From Setophaga petechia (lineage: Eukaryota; Chordata; Aves; Passeriformes; Parulidae), in assembly GCA_024362935.1 (NCBI GenBank), contig JANCRA010000001.1:61594930-61658929 (forward strand): a stretch of DNA of 64,000 nucleotides, in the 5' to 3' direction. Each line of letters begins with the position of its first letter. Position 1 is the first letter of the stretch. Below, piece after piece: positions 20,401 through 32,200 of this stretch. The notes beneath the pieces were generated by a model. That model worked only from the letters and a program-made list of their open reading frames with translations. It had not been told where the DNA came from and did no database searches. Position numbers and translations under genes: made by a program.

Positions 20401-23400
20401 ACTTAGAGTCTGATTTCCTATCAACAGACCAGAACTAAAATCCTCCCTATGAAGAACCAATGAATGAAAATCTTTGGCAATGCTAAATATTTTTCCAAGT
20501 AAATATTTGGAAAAATCTTCTTCCACCGGTAAATATTTTCTTGCTGCAGCACTTTCAGCCCATAGAATTTTCCTGGATTGTATTAATAGGACAAGAATGG
20601 GTATAAGGTCTCAGGACAAGAGCCATTAACAGCCCATTTGATACCCTATAACAAAAGCTCCAGGAAAGTGTATCCTGCAGTTGACCCTGTGATGTCAGCA
20701 GCCACTGCATGTGCTCAGGAGGACTCAGCTCTAGCACTTATTTGATCACAGGCCAGGCCTGCTGATTGCTGAATGTCAAAGAAAACAAGAAAAACTGAGC
20801 AGATAACACCAAATTGTGTAGAGGAGGAATTGTTGCTGAGAGTTCAAACAGAACATTTTGGACTGGAGTCAAGAAAAAGCTGAGATTATTTGAAAAAGAG
20901 TGTAAGGCGAAAGGATATGCCAGTGAAAAGGTCAAAAAGGAAGTTAAAGGCAAAGCAACTTGTGTTAGATATCTGAGAACTTTGAATTACCAGACTAAAG
21001 CTTGATATTGTTGCAAGGAACCAGCAGCTTTCTCAATGAAGCCCTGTCAGGCTATTGTGTTTATGACTAGAACATCCTGAAGTCCCTGCTCAGATACAGC
21101 AAGGCTGGAGTAAAACATGTCCCAGATTGTACAAGGCAGTTCTTTCATGGAAAGAGCAAGATAGGTGTAACCAGTTACCAAATATAGTATTTGCTGCATC
21201 CTGTACCCTAAGGCTCTGTTTACATTTATGTAGATAAAGAAGCTTACAGTAGTTATGCAGTTAATTAAAAAAAATTTAAAGGTCAGAATGACCAGCCGAG
21301 AAGGGACAAAATTTGGGATCTAATTATGCTTTCATTAGTCCTTTTAAAGCGTGTTCCTTTCAACATAAGCTTCTAACTTCTTCCTGTGTTTCATAAACAC
21401 ACCTGCAGACTTTGAGAGCAAAAGGAGAGTTCAGCTGCAATTTAGCTTGGCCTGGTCTGACATTGTGGGGACCATTTACTGTGCTCCACAAGAATCAGCT
21501 GACCCCTTGCAGAGCTGCCTATTTCAGAGGAATGATAAAGGCACCAGCACATTCAGTTGTTTATTATGAGCTGGTTACATTTCTGTGAGCAGGGGTTCAG
21601 TTGAAAGGTATGGGAATAGAGAATTTTCTGAAGAGCCTCTCTCTTAAGTTGTCACTAAGTGTTCAAGATACAATCACATAACCTTCAACTCAGATTAGTA
21701 TTGCAGATTAGGGAATTCTGTAGTAGTCCTGTGGCTGGGGAGCTTACAAATAAAGCAAATGGAATATACAAATAAAAATGGGAGACATTTCTATATTTGA
21801 CCCTGAAAAATCTGTCTCCCAGGATTGTGACTGTACTGGATTAGGGCTGTCTTGTACCTCTGTAAAGGTCATGCTGCAGAAGCTGTGTAATTTTCTGTAA
21901 GATGCTGAAATGTGCCCTGACTCAGAAAGACTGAGAGAGAACAATTATCTGACTTGGTGACAAGAACTCTTAGTTCATCAGGAAACCAGTTGCTGTTCCA
22001 ATGATTCTTTAAAACATATTTGGGACAGTTAACTGTTTCCATAGGAGACAAGGGAGATCTAGAACATCTCACAAACAGCAGCTGGGATCCCTGTGTCCCA
22101 CAGCCTTCTTCATTTTGCTTGCCTACCCCTAAAACACTTCCAGGTGAGGTGTAGAGGCAAAAATAGGCACTGGACAAATTCAGCAAGAAAAAGTTTCTTT
22201 TGATAAATAGTCAATTTCACAGGAAGTGTCACCAAGTTGTGAACATTTAATGAAGAAGAGGAAGCCATTCATTACTAATTTCAGCATGACCTACAATCAT
22301 TGCTGCACCAAAAATTCCATCAAGTCTCAGCCAAAAAATTATTATACGTATTATATATGTATTAGTAATTATTATTAATTAATCCAGGATTTTAACTGTT
22401 TTTGAAAAAGAAAGTAAAACTTGAGAATGATTAGCATGCAAGAGCACAAATGCAGGGCAGAAAAAATAATTACCTAACATTACATGTTCCCCTTTTCAAA
22501 ATGACACAATTCTTGACTGGTAGGATTGTATTTGTATACACAGGATATAATCATTGGAGTCACAGCTTTGCTCTGTCAAAATTTTCCTTGCAAATGGTGT
22601 TACACCTCCCTTCATGGTCCAGAAACATCAGATTGATAAAATCTGGAGAAGAGAGTGCTAAAGTAGAACTTAAACCAGCCTCATTGTATCACTTAATGAT
22701 GATTTAAATACATCGTCCAGGGAAAACATCAATAGAAATTCTGTGATAAACAGAGCTTTAAATTGGTTTAATAAAATAAAATGTCTCAACTGTTGTGAAA
22801 ACATTGCTGAGAGCTGTAAACAGACTCCACTGCCTTGTTTTTAACGTTCATCTGAATTCTATGTGTGTTTTAATATTTGTTTGTTCTGAAAACATAGCAA
22901 TCTGCCTCAGGCACAGTAACAGGCAAGCTGGCAGAGTGAATTGTATAAGGGATTCTGAACAAGCAGCTGAAAAGCAACTATTTAAAAATCAGCAATCCTG
23001 TTTCAGAGAACAAAATAAGAGACTCTAAAGTATTCTCTTAACTAGGTTTTATTACTATTTGAATTGCAACAACAGAGGAAGGCTTCTTTTTTTGAATGGC
23101 ATTGCTGAAGAAATTCCTTTCAAAAATAACAGTGAAGCAGAAGTGAGTCTCTTTACATAGTGAGTCTCAGGCCAATTTGCCTCATCCTTCATGCTTGCAC
23201 ACACAGAAAAGTCAGTAACCATGCTACTTTTGTTTGAAATGCATTAAGTATAAGAAAAGTGACCTTCACTTCTCTTTTTTGAAGGAAAAGCATTATGAAG
23301 TTACAGAGAGAATTATTTAGAAAAACATATTCAACGAGTTTCCATTAGAATTTGCCTTCTTAGCATATGTATTTGTGTCATATATCAATAATTCATCCTA

Positions 23401-23408
23401 AAACTCAC

Positions 23409-23432
23409 CTCAGCTGTGTGTCTGGAGTGATT
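23409..23432 (-). other. 24 bp exon-like segment on the minus strand
   Basis: On the minus strand a good acceptor (CCCTTTGTCACCTTCAG) is followed by 24 bases and a near-consensus donor (GAG then GTGAGTT). The segment is a multiple of three and open in frame 0 (NHSRHTAE) and in a second frame (ITPDTQL). That is the form of a neuronal-type microexon, but isolated pseudo-exons of this quality occur by chance in long introns. Confidence 0.2.
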
Positions 23433-26231
23433 CTGAAGGTGACAAAGGGCACCTGTTGTTTTTAAACTCAAATGCAGCTCTTCCAGTGTAAGAGCACAGC
23501 TGGCTCACCTCACTCTCTGCCTCTCCCACTCTCCTGATTCCAGGGCTCCAAATCTTTTCTCTTTCCCATTTCCCTAACCTTAACCTAATCCATTTGCTAT
23601 TACAACAAGCATGCTAATTGTTTCTGTCAATAGGGTGGGTCAAATTCTTTCCTTTTTAACATCAGTGACTTTTCTGAGGCTGTTTGTAATCGAGAGGGGG
23701 AGAAGGTGTTTTCTCATTAAGACAGTAAGGAAAAAATCTCAGAGCACAAATATTTCTGGGGATTTAATGCATATATGTATGACTGTCTCTTTCATGTGTC
23801 TGCTATCATGCAGCATCTTAATTTTTTTTAACTAGTCTCCTGTAAAAAGTTTTAATTGCTCCCATATCTAGTTTTATTGCAACAGAAGTTGAGTTAGCTA
23901 CACTTGTAATGAGAATTAAAATATAGTTCTATTTCACACATAGGAATAAGTAAAAGGAAGTGCTAAACTAAAACATGTATTCCAAAGATTTTGATAGGTG
24001 AAAAAACAATATTATAGTTATAGTTGGCCATTTTATAGGACTATGTATGTTTTTTCCATTCACAAAGGCTGTTTTCCTTGAATTTCAGCCTTTGAGGAAA
24101 TGTGGGGTTTTTATTTTTTGTTAGTGATGTTTACAGTGAAAGTATCAGAGTAATGGGGAAGATTCACTATTTCTTATGTGGAGGTGATTTTGATGCAGAG
24201 TTTTCATTTGAAAGGTGGAAATTAATATTTCAGTTAAGATTTCTGTGATGTCATCAGTGACTTGGGTATATCAAGTAAAGAACATGCTATGTCAAATGAA
24301 AATTATGCTTCAAATGCTCCCAGATTTTACTTTACTGAAAGCTCTGAGAAAACATCACCTGTCACCTGACAAGACAGGAATGAATTCCCTTCAGCAAGGG
24401 AGTCTTCCTCTGTCTTTGTGGCTTCAAAAATTTAGGGAATGTCTTACCATAGAAGAATTGCAGAGACATTAGAAATGTGCAGAATAATTAAATTTTCTCC
24501 ATTTATTTAGGAATGGTTTAGCAGGTTATGCTTTTGCTATCCAATATCTTCAAAGCTGTGTCAGTGGAACTGATAAAAAGAATTCCTGCTATTAAAAATA
24601 TATTGGGACATGATAGTCTGTACTGCCTTGGGGGACTGACTTGCTCTTGCACATACTCCTCATATATTAAGTTTTTGTACCCTTATATAATATGATTAGA
24701 GAATCTTTTCTGAAAATAGAAAAGCAGCTCAAACCCTGTTCATGTGTGCCCAGACCAGCAACTGTATGTTTAAAGAACAATAAGCACTGCACCTGATTCC
24801 TAATGGATGTTCATTATGATTTTCTTAATAATTGGTTACAATTATTTGTGTCCTTAATGAAATGTTTACTGGGGATTTTACAGTGTGAGGCTAAGCCTTG
24901 TGAGGTCATTGGATAAAATGACACAAAACTGGAAAGGCAGCGGTTCTATAAAAGATTATTAGGTTTGGCAGGAGAGAAAAGGCTTGGATGGAAAAAGCAA
25001 TGTTCTGTAACTTCTGTCATTGCTTGGATGTCATTGCTTGGATTCATTGAGAGCATTTTCTGTTTGACAGAGTAAAGTGATACAGGAAATTCCATGGGCT
25101 AAAAATAGATTACCCTACTGATACAAAACTCTCAGAGAGAGTTACTGCAGTACTTGGCTAAAAATACTGGAAATGGGAAGAGATTAGCACTGTTTTCTCC
25201 TGGCATCTTGTTTAGTTTGTTTCAAAGCTGGCAGTCAGGCATTGTGTGGTAGTTTTGTGAAGTCTTTCATTTTGCTTGTTGGCTGAAACACAGCTTGGAC
25301 TTTTTGGGATGGGTAACAGGTTCTTGAAGAATGGATGGGTTATCCATTATTATTAACAGAGCAGTCAGAGGAAGCAATGTGATTGTTTGTTTTGCTTTTG
25401 TTGTCATTCTCTGCCCATACTCATTCTTTGTCTAATAATATCTTGGCTACAACATGAGCTGGGCCTTAAATCCCATTTAAGTGTTCCTCTTCAATAACAG
25501 GACTAGTTACTTCCACATCTCTCTGTGTCAAACAAGGTGGTCTTACACAGGATATTTGGGTGACAACATCCTACTGCCCAGCTGTGATAATAAATAAGGG
25601 GCATAAGATCTGGTACTTGTAAACTCTTTTATTTTGGAATTTTATCCAACATCTGGATAAAATTATTCAAAAACCTATTCCTCCAAATGAAATATTTTTA
25701 TCTAAACAGGGATATGTGCCATGAGTACAGATAAACTAATATTATTTGGATACCCTGATGAACAGCAGCAACATGAAAATGAAACTATCTCCCTTCATCT
25801 GTTTGTTTGATGTGTGTGCATGGTCTTAGCCCATAAGTTATTAAGTTATGGCTATAAGTTGTACCTCATTCTGTACACATTTTGATCAGTCTGTGATTCC
25901 TTTTCTGTTACTTTAACAAGAATATAAAAATGAGGATGAGTCAGATACCTGAGGTGTAGGTATCTAGTGTTATTTTAGGTGCTTTGGTGTATCCCAGCTG
26001 GTTTCCAGCTGCTGATAAGTCAGGACAGCTCTTCCAGCCCAGCTCTGTCATTTGTCAGACCCAGGCAGGCAAAACTCCTGGATGCCCTAAGGTATCCAAC
26101 ATAACAGTGGTTGCCACTCTTCCAGCACATGGATTCTTCCAGTGGCTCTGGCTGGCACTGCTGGCTCATAAGCATCTGTAAAAAAGGGCTGAAGTTGAGG
26201 ATTTTTCTGCTAGCAGAGCTTCCCATTATGA

Positions 26232-26529
26232 TGTAGGGGGATAGAATATAAGAAAATAAAGGTAGTATAGGAAGTAATCTTACCCCTAAGAAGTTGCAGC
26301 TGGGCCAATTATCAAAGATTAGGGGCAGGCCTGACTTTAGCAGGCCACAGCTGTAACCAATGAGAAGAAGAGTCTATAAAAGAGTGGGGGTGGCTGGGTG
26401 AGAGGGGAACTGGAGTTAGTTGATTGCTGTGAGAAGAGGGAAGAGTCAGTGCTTAGAGGAGATGCCCATGAGAACCACCAAGGAGGTAGGAAGCCCTTGC
26501 AATAAGGAGATAGCAGTATAATGACAACA
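26232..26529 (+). mobile_element. Solo LTR of an endogenous retrovirus
   Basis: About 298 bp beginning TGTAGG and ending GACAACA, i.e. TGT...ACA termini. It is flanked by TTATGA (26226-26231) and CTATGA (26530-26535): a 6 bp target duplication with one mismatch, or a perfect 5 bp TATGA. It contains a CCAAT box at 26357-26361 and TATAAAAG at 26375-26382, the expected U3 promoter spacing. No primer-binding site or internal retroviral sequence follows, so this is a recombined single LTR. The sequence resembles solo LTRs I associate with passerine ERVs; the class cannot be fixed here, because 5 bp would favour ERVL and 6 bp ERVK. Confidence 0.75.
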
Positions 26530-26949
26530 CTATGATGGAAAGTTTAATCCCAAATACTGAGTGTGGCTTTGGCAGCACGTCTGATCAATAACCTGAAGCA
26601 GTTCTATGTATTTTCATACATGCTATAAAGCTGACTTGACCCAATTGAAATAAATGAAAAAGTTTTTAAGGATCAAATCTCAGAAACACTTTAAATTAAA
26701 GTTCCATTTATAAATAGTGTTTTTATATCTGTTACATGGTTTCCAGATGGACTCCTGTTTTTTTGTAGCTAATGATTGTGTTGTACTTCTCTCTTGTTAC
26801 ACTGAATTCTCAGCAAGTGATTCCAATTGCAAGAACTATAAATAGGCTATAATCCAAGTATATCTTTTTAAAATATGCCTGGTTTATACCTTTAATATGT
26901 TATTTGAAGTCTGAATTCTTTCTGTGGTATCAGAATTTTCTTTGGGTTT

Positions 26950-27568
26950 AATAGGGCTCCACCACTGTGGCTCAAAGTGGCTCTGGGCCATGTCCTGGGC
27001 TGCATTCAAAGCCCTGAGGGCAGCAGGTCAAGGGAGGGGATTCTGCCCCTCTGCCCTGCTCTGGTGAGAGCCTGCCTGCAGTGCTGCCTCCAGCTCCGGG
27101 CTCCTCAGCACAAGACTAAGTGTTGGATGGAGTGCAGAGGGGTGTCAAGGTGATCAGGGGGGTGGGCACATCTCCTATGAAGAAAGGCTGAGAGAACTGG
27201 GGTTGTTCAGCCTGGAAAAGAGAAGGCTTTGGGATGACCTCATTGGTGCCTTCCAATACCTGAAGGGAGTCCACAGGAAAGATGGAGAGAGACTTCTTAC
27301 AAGAGCCTGGAGTGACAGGACAAGATTTTTAAATTCAAAGAGAATAAGTTTAGATTAGACATTAGGAGGAAATTCTTTGCTATGAAGGTGGTGAGGCACT
27401 GGAACAGGTTGTCCAGAGAAATTGTGGATGCCCTATCCCTGGGGATAATCAAAGCCAGGCTGAATGAAGCTCTGAGCAAACTGATCTAGTGGAAGGTGCC
27501 CCTGCCCATGGCAAGGGGCTGGAATTAGGTGATTTTTGAGGTCCCTTCCAACCTAAACCATTCTATGA
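26950..27568 (+). mobile_element. CR1: CR1 LINE, 3' portion
   Basis: 5'-truncated CR1 retroposon. Diagnostic stretches include GAGGGCAGCAGGTCAAGGGA, GAAAGGCTGAGAGAACTGGG, the AGATTAGACATTAGGAGGAA segment and the closing GGTCCCTTCCAACCTAAACC followed by ATTCTATGA. The open frame seen here on the opposite strand is a shadow of the element. It lies about 420 bp past the solo LTR. Confidence 0.95.
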
Positions 27569-27999
27569 AAGTGGGACAAGAGTCCTAGTTCCTATATGCT
27601 CTCTCTTCCCAGGAGATTTATGAAAAAGTAATTTTGATCAGTTTGATTGACTCTTTTAACATGTCCTGAACAGTTTCATTTTCTTTATGGATAAGTTTAA
27701 AGATAGAATGTATATATATCTGTACCTCTGGTAAATGTCCAACTCTCAGATCCATAGTGTGATGGAAATAATGTGTGTTACGAATCCCCAGATCAGTCTT
27801 GGAGTTAGAGATTTTAGTGATAAAATCTTGGTTAGGTTGGTAAATGCACTTGCCACCTTGCCCATTTATTAATGATTTCCTTCTGAAAATCCTGTATATT
27901 TTTCATTACTGCCAGTGCATGGAAATTGACTGATTCCTATTGTAGTTACTTTGTCCTTCTAATGAAGTGATTGAGTTGTAGTTTCCTTGGTTTTAATTA

Positions 28000-29290
28000 G
28001 ATTTTTTTATTTTTTTCTCATAATAGAAAAATATGCTTTGGGGGTAATATGAGACTGCTTTTGTCTCTTCCCTTTTATTGAGGTAGTAATTAAAGCGATG
28101 TTGTCAACAAAGTCTAGATCTTCAAAATCTATATAATGTCTCTGTATTTCTAATATCAAAGTCAGCAGCAATACCAAACATGATAACATCATTATTTAAT
28201 ATCAATTTATATGATTAACCATTCCTTCAAGCCTATGTTGATCTATGCAAGCCCCACTTTATTGATGGCAATAATTTTTGTTGGAACATAATAACAATTC
28301 AAGATGTTCTGTACTGGTTTGTGATAGAAGCTCTCCATGTGCTGGGGAGTCTATGAAGTTTGTGCTGAGTGGTAAAAACAGTATTTGATGCTTTCTTTGA
28401 TGATTATACTGAGGGTAAAAAATCTGTCCAACACATGAGATGCAGCTTGTCCTTGTAGCTTGTTCTTGGTTGACTTCAGCTCTAAAAGAAATAAAAAGGA
28501 AGAAAGGTGCTTAAAAGGACTATTCATATAGTTTGGTGGGTTTTTTTTGCTCACCTCAATCACTGTTACAGTAAGTTATACTCATGTGAAATGTTTCTTC
28601 TGGTATTTCAATTTCAAGTGCTGTTATACCAAAGGTTTTTCATGGTCCTATATAATTCTTCACTTTCACATCATGTTCTTCACTTTCACGAACTTCAGCT
28701 GTTTGTAGGTCTTCCAATTATCACTTTGTGGTGAGACACGTTTAATGTTTAGCTGTGGGAATGTAATCTCATTGGTGAAGTGTCCTGTGATGCTTGCTGA
28801 GCTAATATTTGAAAAGTAAGACCTTGAGTTTTCTTCTCAGTTTTCAAGTTTTTTTCTGTTTGTTATTGGCATTTCCAGATAGTGTAAACTGGCTTACTGT
28901 AACGTTATTAAACTGATAAAGTGATTTATTGTTCCTTCTTTCGGCAACCACTTCAATCTCTTTGGCAGTATTGTCCACATACTTTCTTTTGTCTTCTGTC
29001 TCCATTTTCTGCTGCCTTCTCCTTTGTGTGGGAGCCAGCTGCAACTCTGTCACGCCTGTGATATTGCCATGTGAAAAAGACTGTCACATATTCCTGATGC
29101 CTTCTTGTGATGGCCTTGGGTGGTATAATAGCTGAGATCTGCTCTTCAGTTTAGTTTGAAATTGCTGCTTTAATGGTTTATATTTCAACTCTTTGATAGT
29201 GCTTTTTGGTGGAATTGCTTTTCCCTGGTTGTGAAACCTAAAAGCAAGTGCAGTTTTGCCAGGCTTTCCACACTCCCATTTTGAGACTGG
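28000..29290 (-). mobile_element. Decayed non-CR1 LINE with endonuclease-RT linker and RT motifs
   Basis: Broken frames read right to left recall a LINE polyprotein. KELKYKPLKQQFQTKLKSR (about 29196-29131) and DKRKYVDNTAKEIE (28993-28952) match the linker between endonuclease and reverse transcriptase as I remember it from LINEs with the LDFADDIALLS signature. DRFFTLSIIIKESIK (28428-28384) matches an RT palm segment (FTLRIIIEQS type). DFEDLDFVDNIAL, with FVDN at 28111-28100, stands where FADD is expected, so the catalytic aspartate pair is broken. Several stops and frame changes separate these blocks. CR1 has a different RT box (FADDTKL type), so this is another clade, perhaps RTE-like. It is inactive. 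Confidence 0.7.
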
Positions 29291-29299
29291 CTAAGTTTG

Positions 29300-32200
29300 T
29301 TTGTAGCACTCAGCCGCACTTTCCATGTCCCCACCCTTTATTCAAAAATAAGTTATAAAACACACAGGGTTTTTCAACTAAAATAGGATTTATTTACTTT
29401 CCTGGTTGAAGTTCTTGCACTGAGAGGATAGCCACACTCTTCTGTTGTGCTCCCACAAAAGGCTGTGACAGACAATCTTGTGTGGAATACTGGCAGTACT
29501 TTTGTGGTCATGTTGTTTTTTTAGTTGAAATTGAGACAAATTCAGTTTGAGAGTTTGATCTATGAGTCAAGGGACAGAAAAGCCATTTCATTAAATTTTA
29601 GAGAAATTGTGTAGTACAAAATACAGAAGGGCATTTAGAGCCAGGGGGCAATCTGGTGCTCACCATTGCTGTAGCAAGTGTTCTGTAGGGTAGGGATGCC
29701 TGAATTTTGTTCTGCATTGACACCTTGCAAATGGCTACAGCCCACCAGTTTGAGCTAAACTGCTTTCATTTGGAATTTGGCTTAGAAATAGAGTAAGACT
29801 TCAGGGATGTGGAGAGGGGTTCACCTGCAGCATTGTTTTCCACATTTTCTTAAGAGGCTGCGTTACCTGGCTAATAGCTACAGTCTGGCTTGCAAGGAAG
29901 ATGAAAAACTCTTTTTAACTCTTTTGACTTGCCAGTCATTCTATAATACTTAAGTAAAACATTACTAGGCAGTATCATTATATAGGTGACACTTTCACAG
30001 TATAAAACTAAGGATTAAAAACGTGCACCCTCATCTACCCTCATCATAAAAATGACTATCCTGTCTTGACAGATCTTCTGAAAGATAAAAGTGAGCATTT
30101 TAAAAGGGTTCATTAAAGTTCTAATATGCACTGTCAGAACATTTTTATGCTGAGAAATGACATGTCTTTCCTTATTCATGTAGATCTACCTTAGCTCTGT
30201 AAGCTTTCTTTCTGAAGATAAAACTGGTTTAGCAATACAATATAAATCAAATATCAAGGTATTTGAGGACTCCTAAAGAAGAGGTGAGATTCGTTGGTGG
30301 TAATCCTCCCTGGCTTCACTATGAAATTATTAAAAGAAAATTATATATGAGTTAAAACTGTCCAAAAAATATGCAAAGAAATATTCAGCTGATTTATTTG
30401 CAGTTTTCCAGCAGGTAATTAAGTGACTAGAAAGAGCAAAAATGGAACTTTGAAGATAAATCAGCTTAAAATAGTCTAGTTTTCATCTCTGGCAGGATTC
30501 CTGTGTAGATTAGAAACAGCATGTCACATGCACCTTAAAAAAGCTTTTGAGGTTGTCTCAGATGGCATTCAGCTAAACAAATGAGTACAATTTGGTGTAG
30601 ATTAAATTACTCCCATGTGAATCCAGATTTAGCTGCAAAGTAATATTCTCTGCATAAAATATGCCAAGCAAATGGAAAAATACACCAAGGGGAGTTCTTC
30701 AGGATTCTCTCTAGTGTTGATTGTTGTTTGCTGTTTCATTAATAACTTGAGTGGTGGAATAGAATATTTTATTGAAGTTCCTGTGGAGAAAATAATTTTA
30801 GATTTAATTATTTCATACTAGAATTAACAGATAATCTTAGAATTTTAATGTATCTTGATCAATTGCAGCAGTTTTGAAGTATTTAAAAGTACAATTCACT
30901 CATGGTGCACTGAGGTAGGAAAAATCAGATTGTGTTTTTATGAGATCAAATATTGAATTATTGTATTCTGTAGCTAAGACAGATAAACATAGAGCAGGTC
31001 TCAGAGAGAACCTGTATGTATTTAAGAACAGGTTAGAAAAACATGTATGAGAGATGCTTTATATCTGTTTAATGCTGCCTCCTGGCAATGGTGTGGATCA
31101 GAGAGCTTCCCAAATCCCAGTCTGCTCTGGAGTCTATTATCCAAAGAACCCAGTGTGCTGGCAGTAGTCAGAGCTGTGAGGATCTGATCTGATGTCACTC
31201 AGCTGCCTGGAGTGAGTGAGTGGTTTACATGACTGTAATTGAGCTACAGGTTAAGCCCTATTTGTGGAGCTTCCAGAAAATCTCACTGTCTGTCTTATTT
31301 GCCCCGAACACAAGGTGCAAAATTCCTACTGGTGTTATCTGACCTTGAAATAAAAGAAACCCTTTTGAAAGTTTCATTCTATTATATTTATCAGATTAAT
31401 TTCATTGATGGGTCCACATCACTGAATGTATCAATGCCCTGTGGTTTTTGCATCCATGACTGGATGTTAGTGCCAGCAGGGATGACCCGCATTATTCTGC
31501 GGGGTGCTGGTTGCTATTCTTTGTTCTGAAGGGTGTTGACAGATGAATTAATTCCCCTCTATTCTTTTCTTTCTTTAATGGCATACCCAGCTAAATCTTT
31601 TTCTTCTCACTTCAAAGCTGCATGCTTTCTGACAGGCCAAAGATTTGCTGATGGCAACACTCTGGAAATGTTGCTGGTTTTGGTGGGAAGAGAAAATAAT
31701 GATACGTTTTAATTTCTCAGGTTGCTTCAGAGCCAGCAGTCTTGTACAAAGGTTCTATTTCTGTATTGGCAGCTCATGAAACCACAGCAAAGCAGAGGAG
31801 GAAAGTTTGGGACAGAACTCCAGTGCACCCAGAATTTATAGGTGCCTTTGTGATCCATTTTCCCTGTTGTGAAGCTTTCCTCTCAAATATGAGAAGAGCA
31901 CTGAACTACAAAATGCACCTTTTCTGTGCTGAGCAAGTTCACCTGCTCTGAGGGGATGGCACTCCTGTCTCAGCCCAGGAAACAACAGCAGTACAATGGG
32001 AACAGGGAGCTTTTCTCCCAGCTGCTCAGCCGTTCAAAGTAACACAACATACACTAACCATGGGCAAAACAGATCCAGCCTCTCCAGCACCTTTCAAGGA
32101 TCCATGTACCAATCTGTAACCCTCACTGAACATCTGCTGTTTAAAGAGTATCATATCCACTGTCCCAGATTCCTTTGAACCTGTCACCTCTCTGAACTCA

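Larger units (their letters stand above)
10900..26220. other. Long stretch without recognisable genes
   Basis: AT-rich, largely unique sequence with only chance-length frames. It contains a T/G-rich low-complexity block (13206-13335), a hairpin at 14405-14432, weak recursive-splice-like junctions at 18176/18177 and 22143/22144, and a 24 bp exon-like segment on the minus strand (23409-23432). Best read as long intron or intergenic DNA. Confidence 0.65.
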
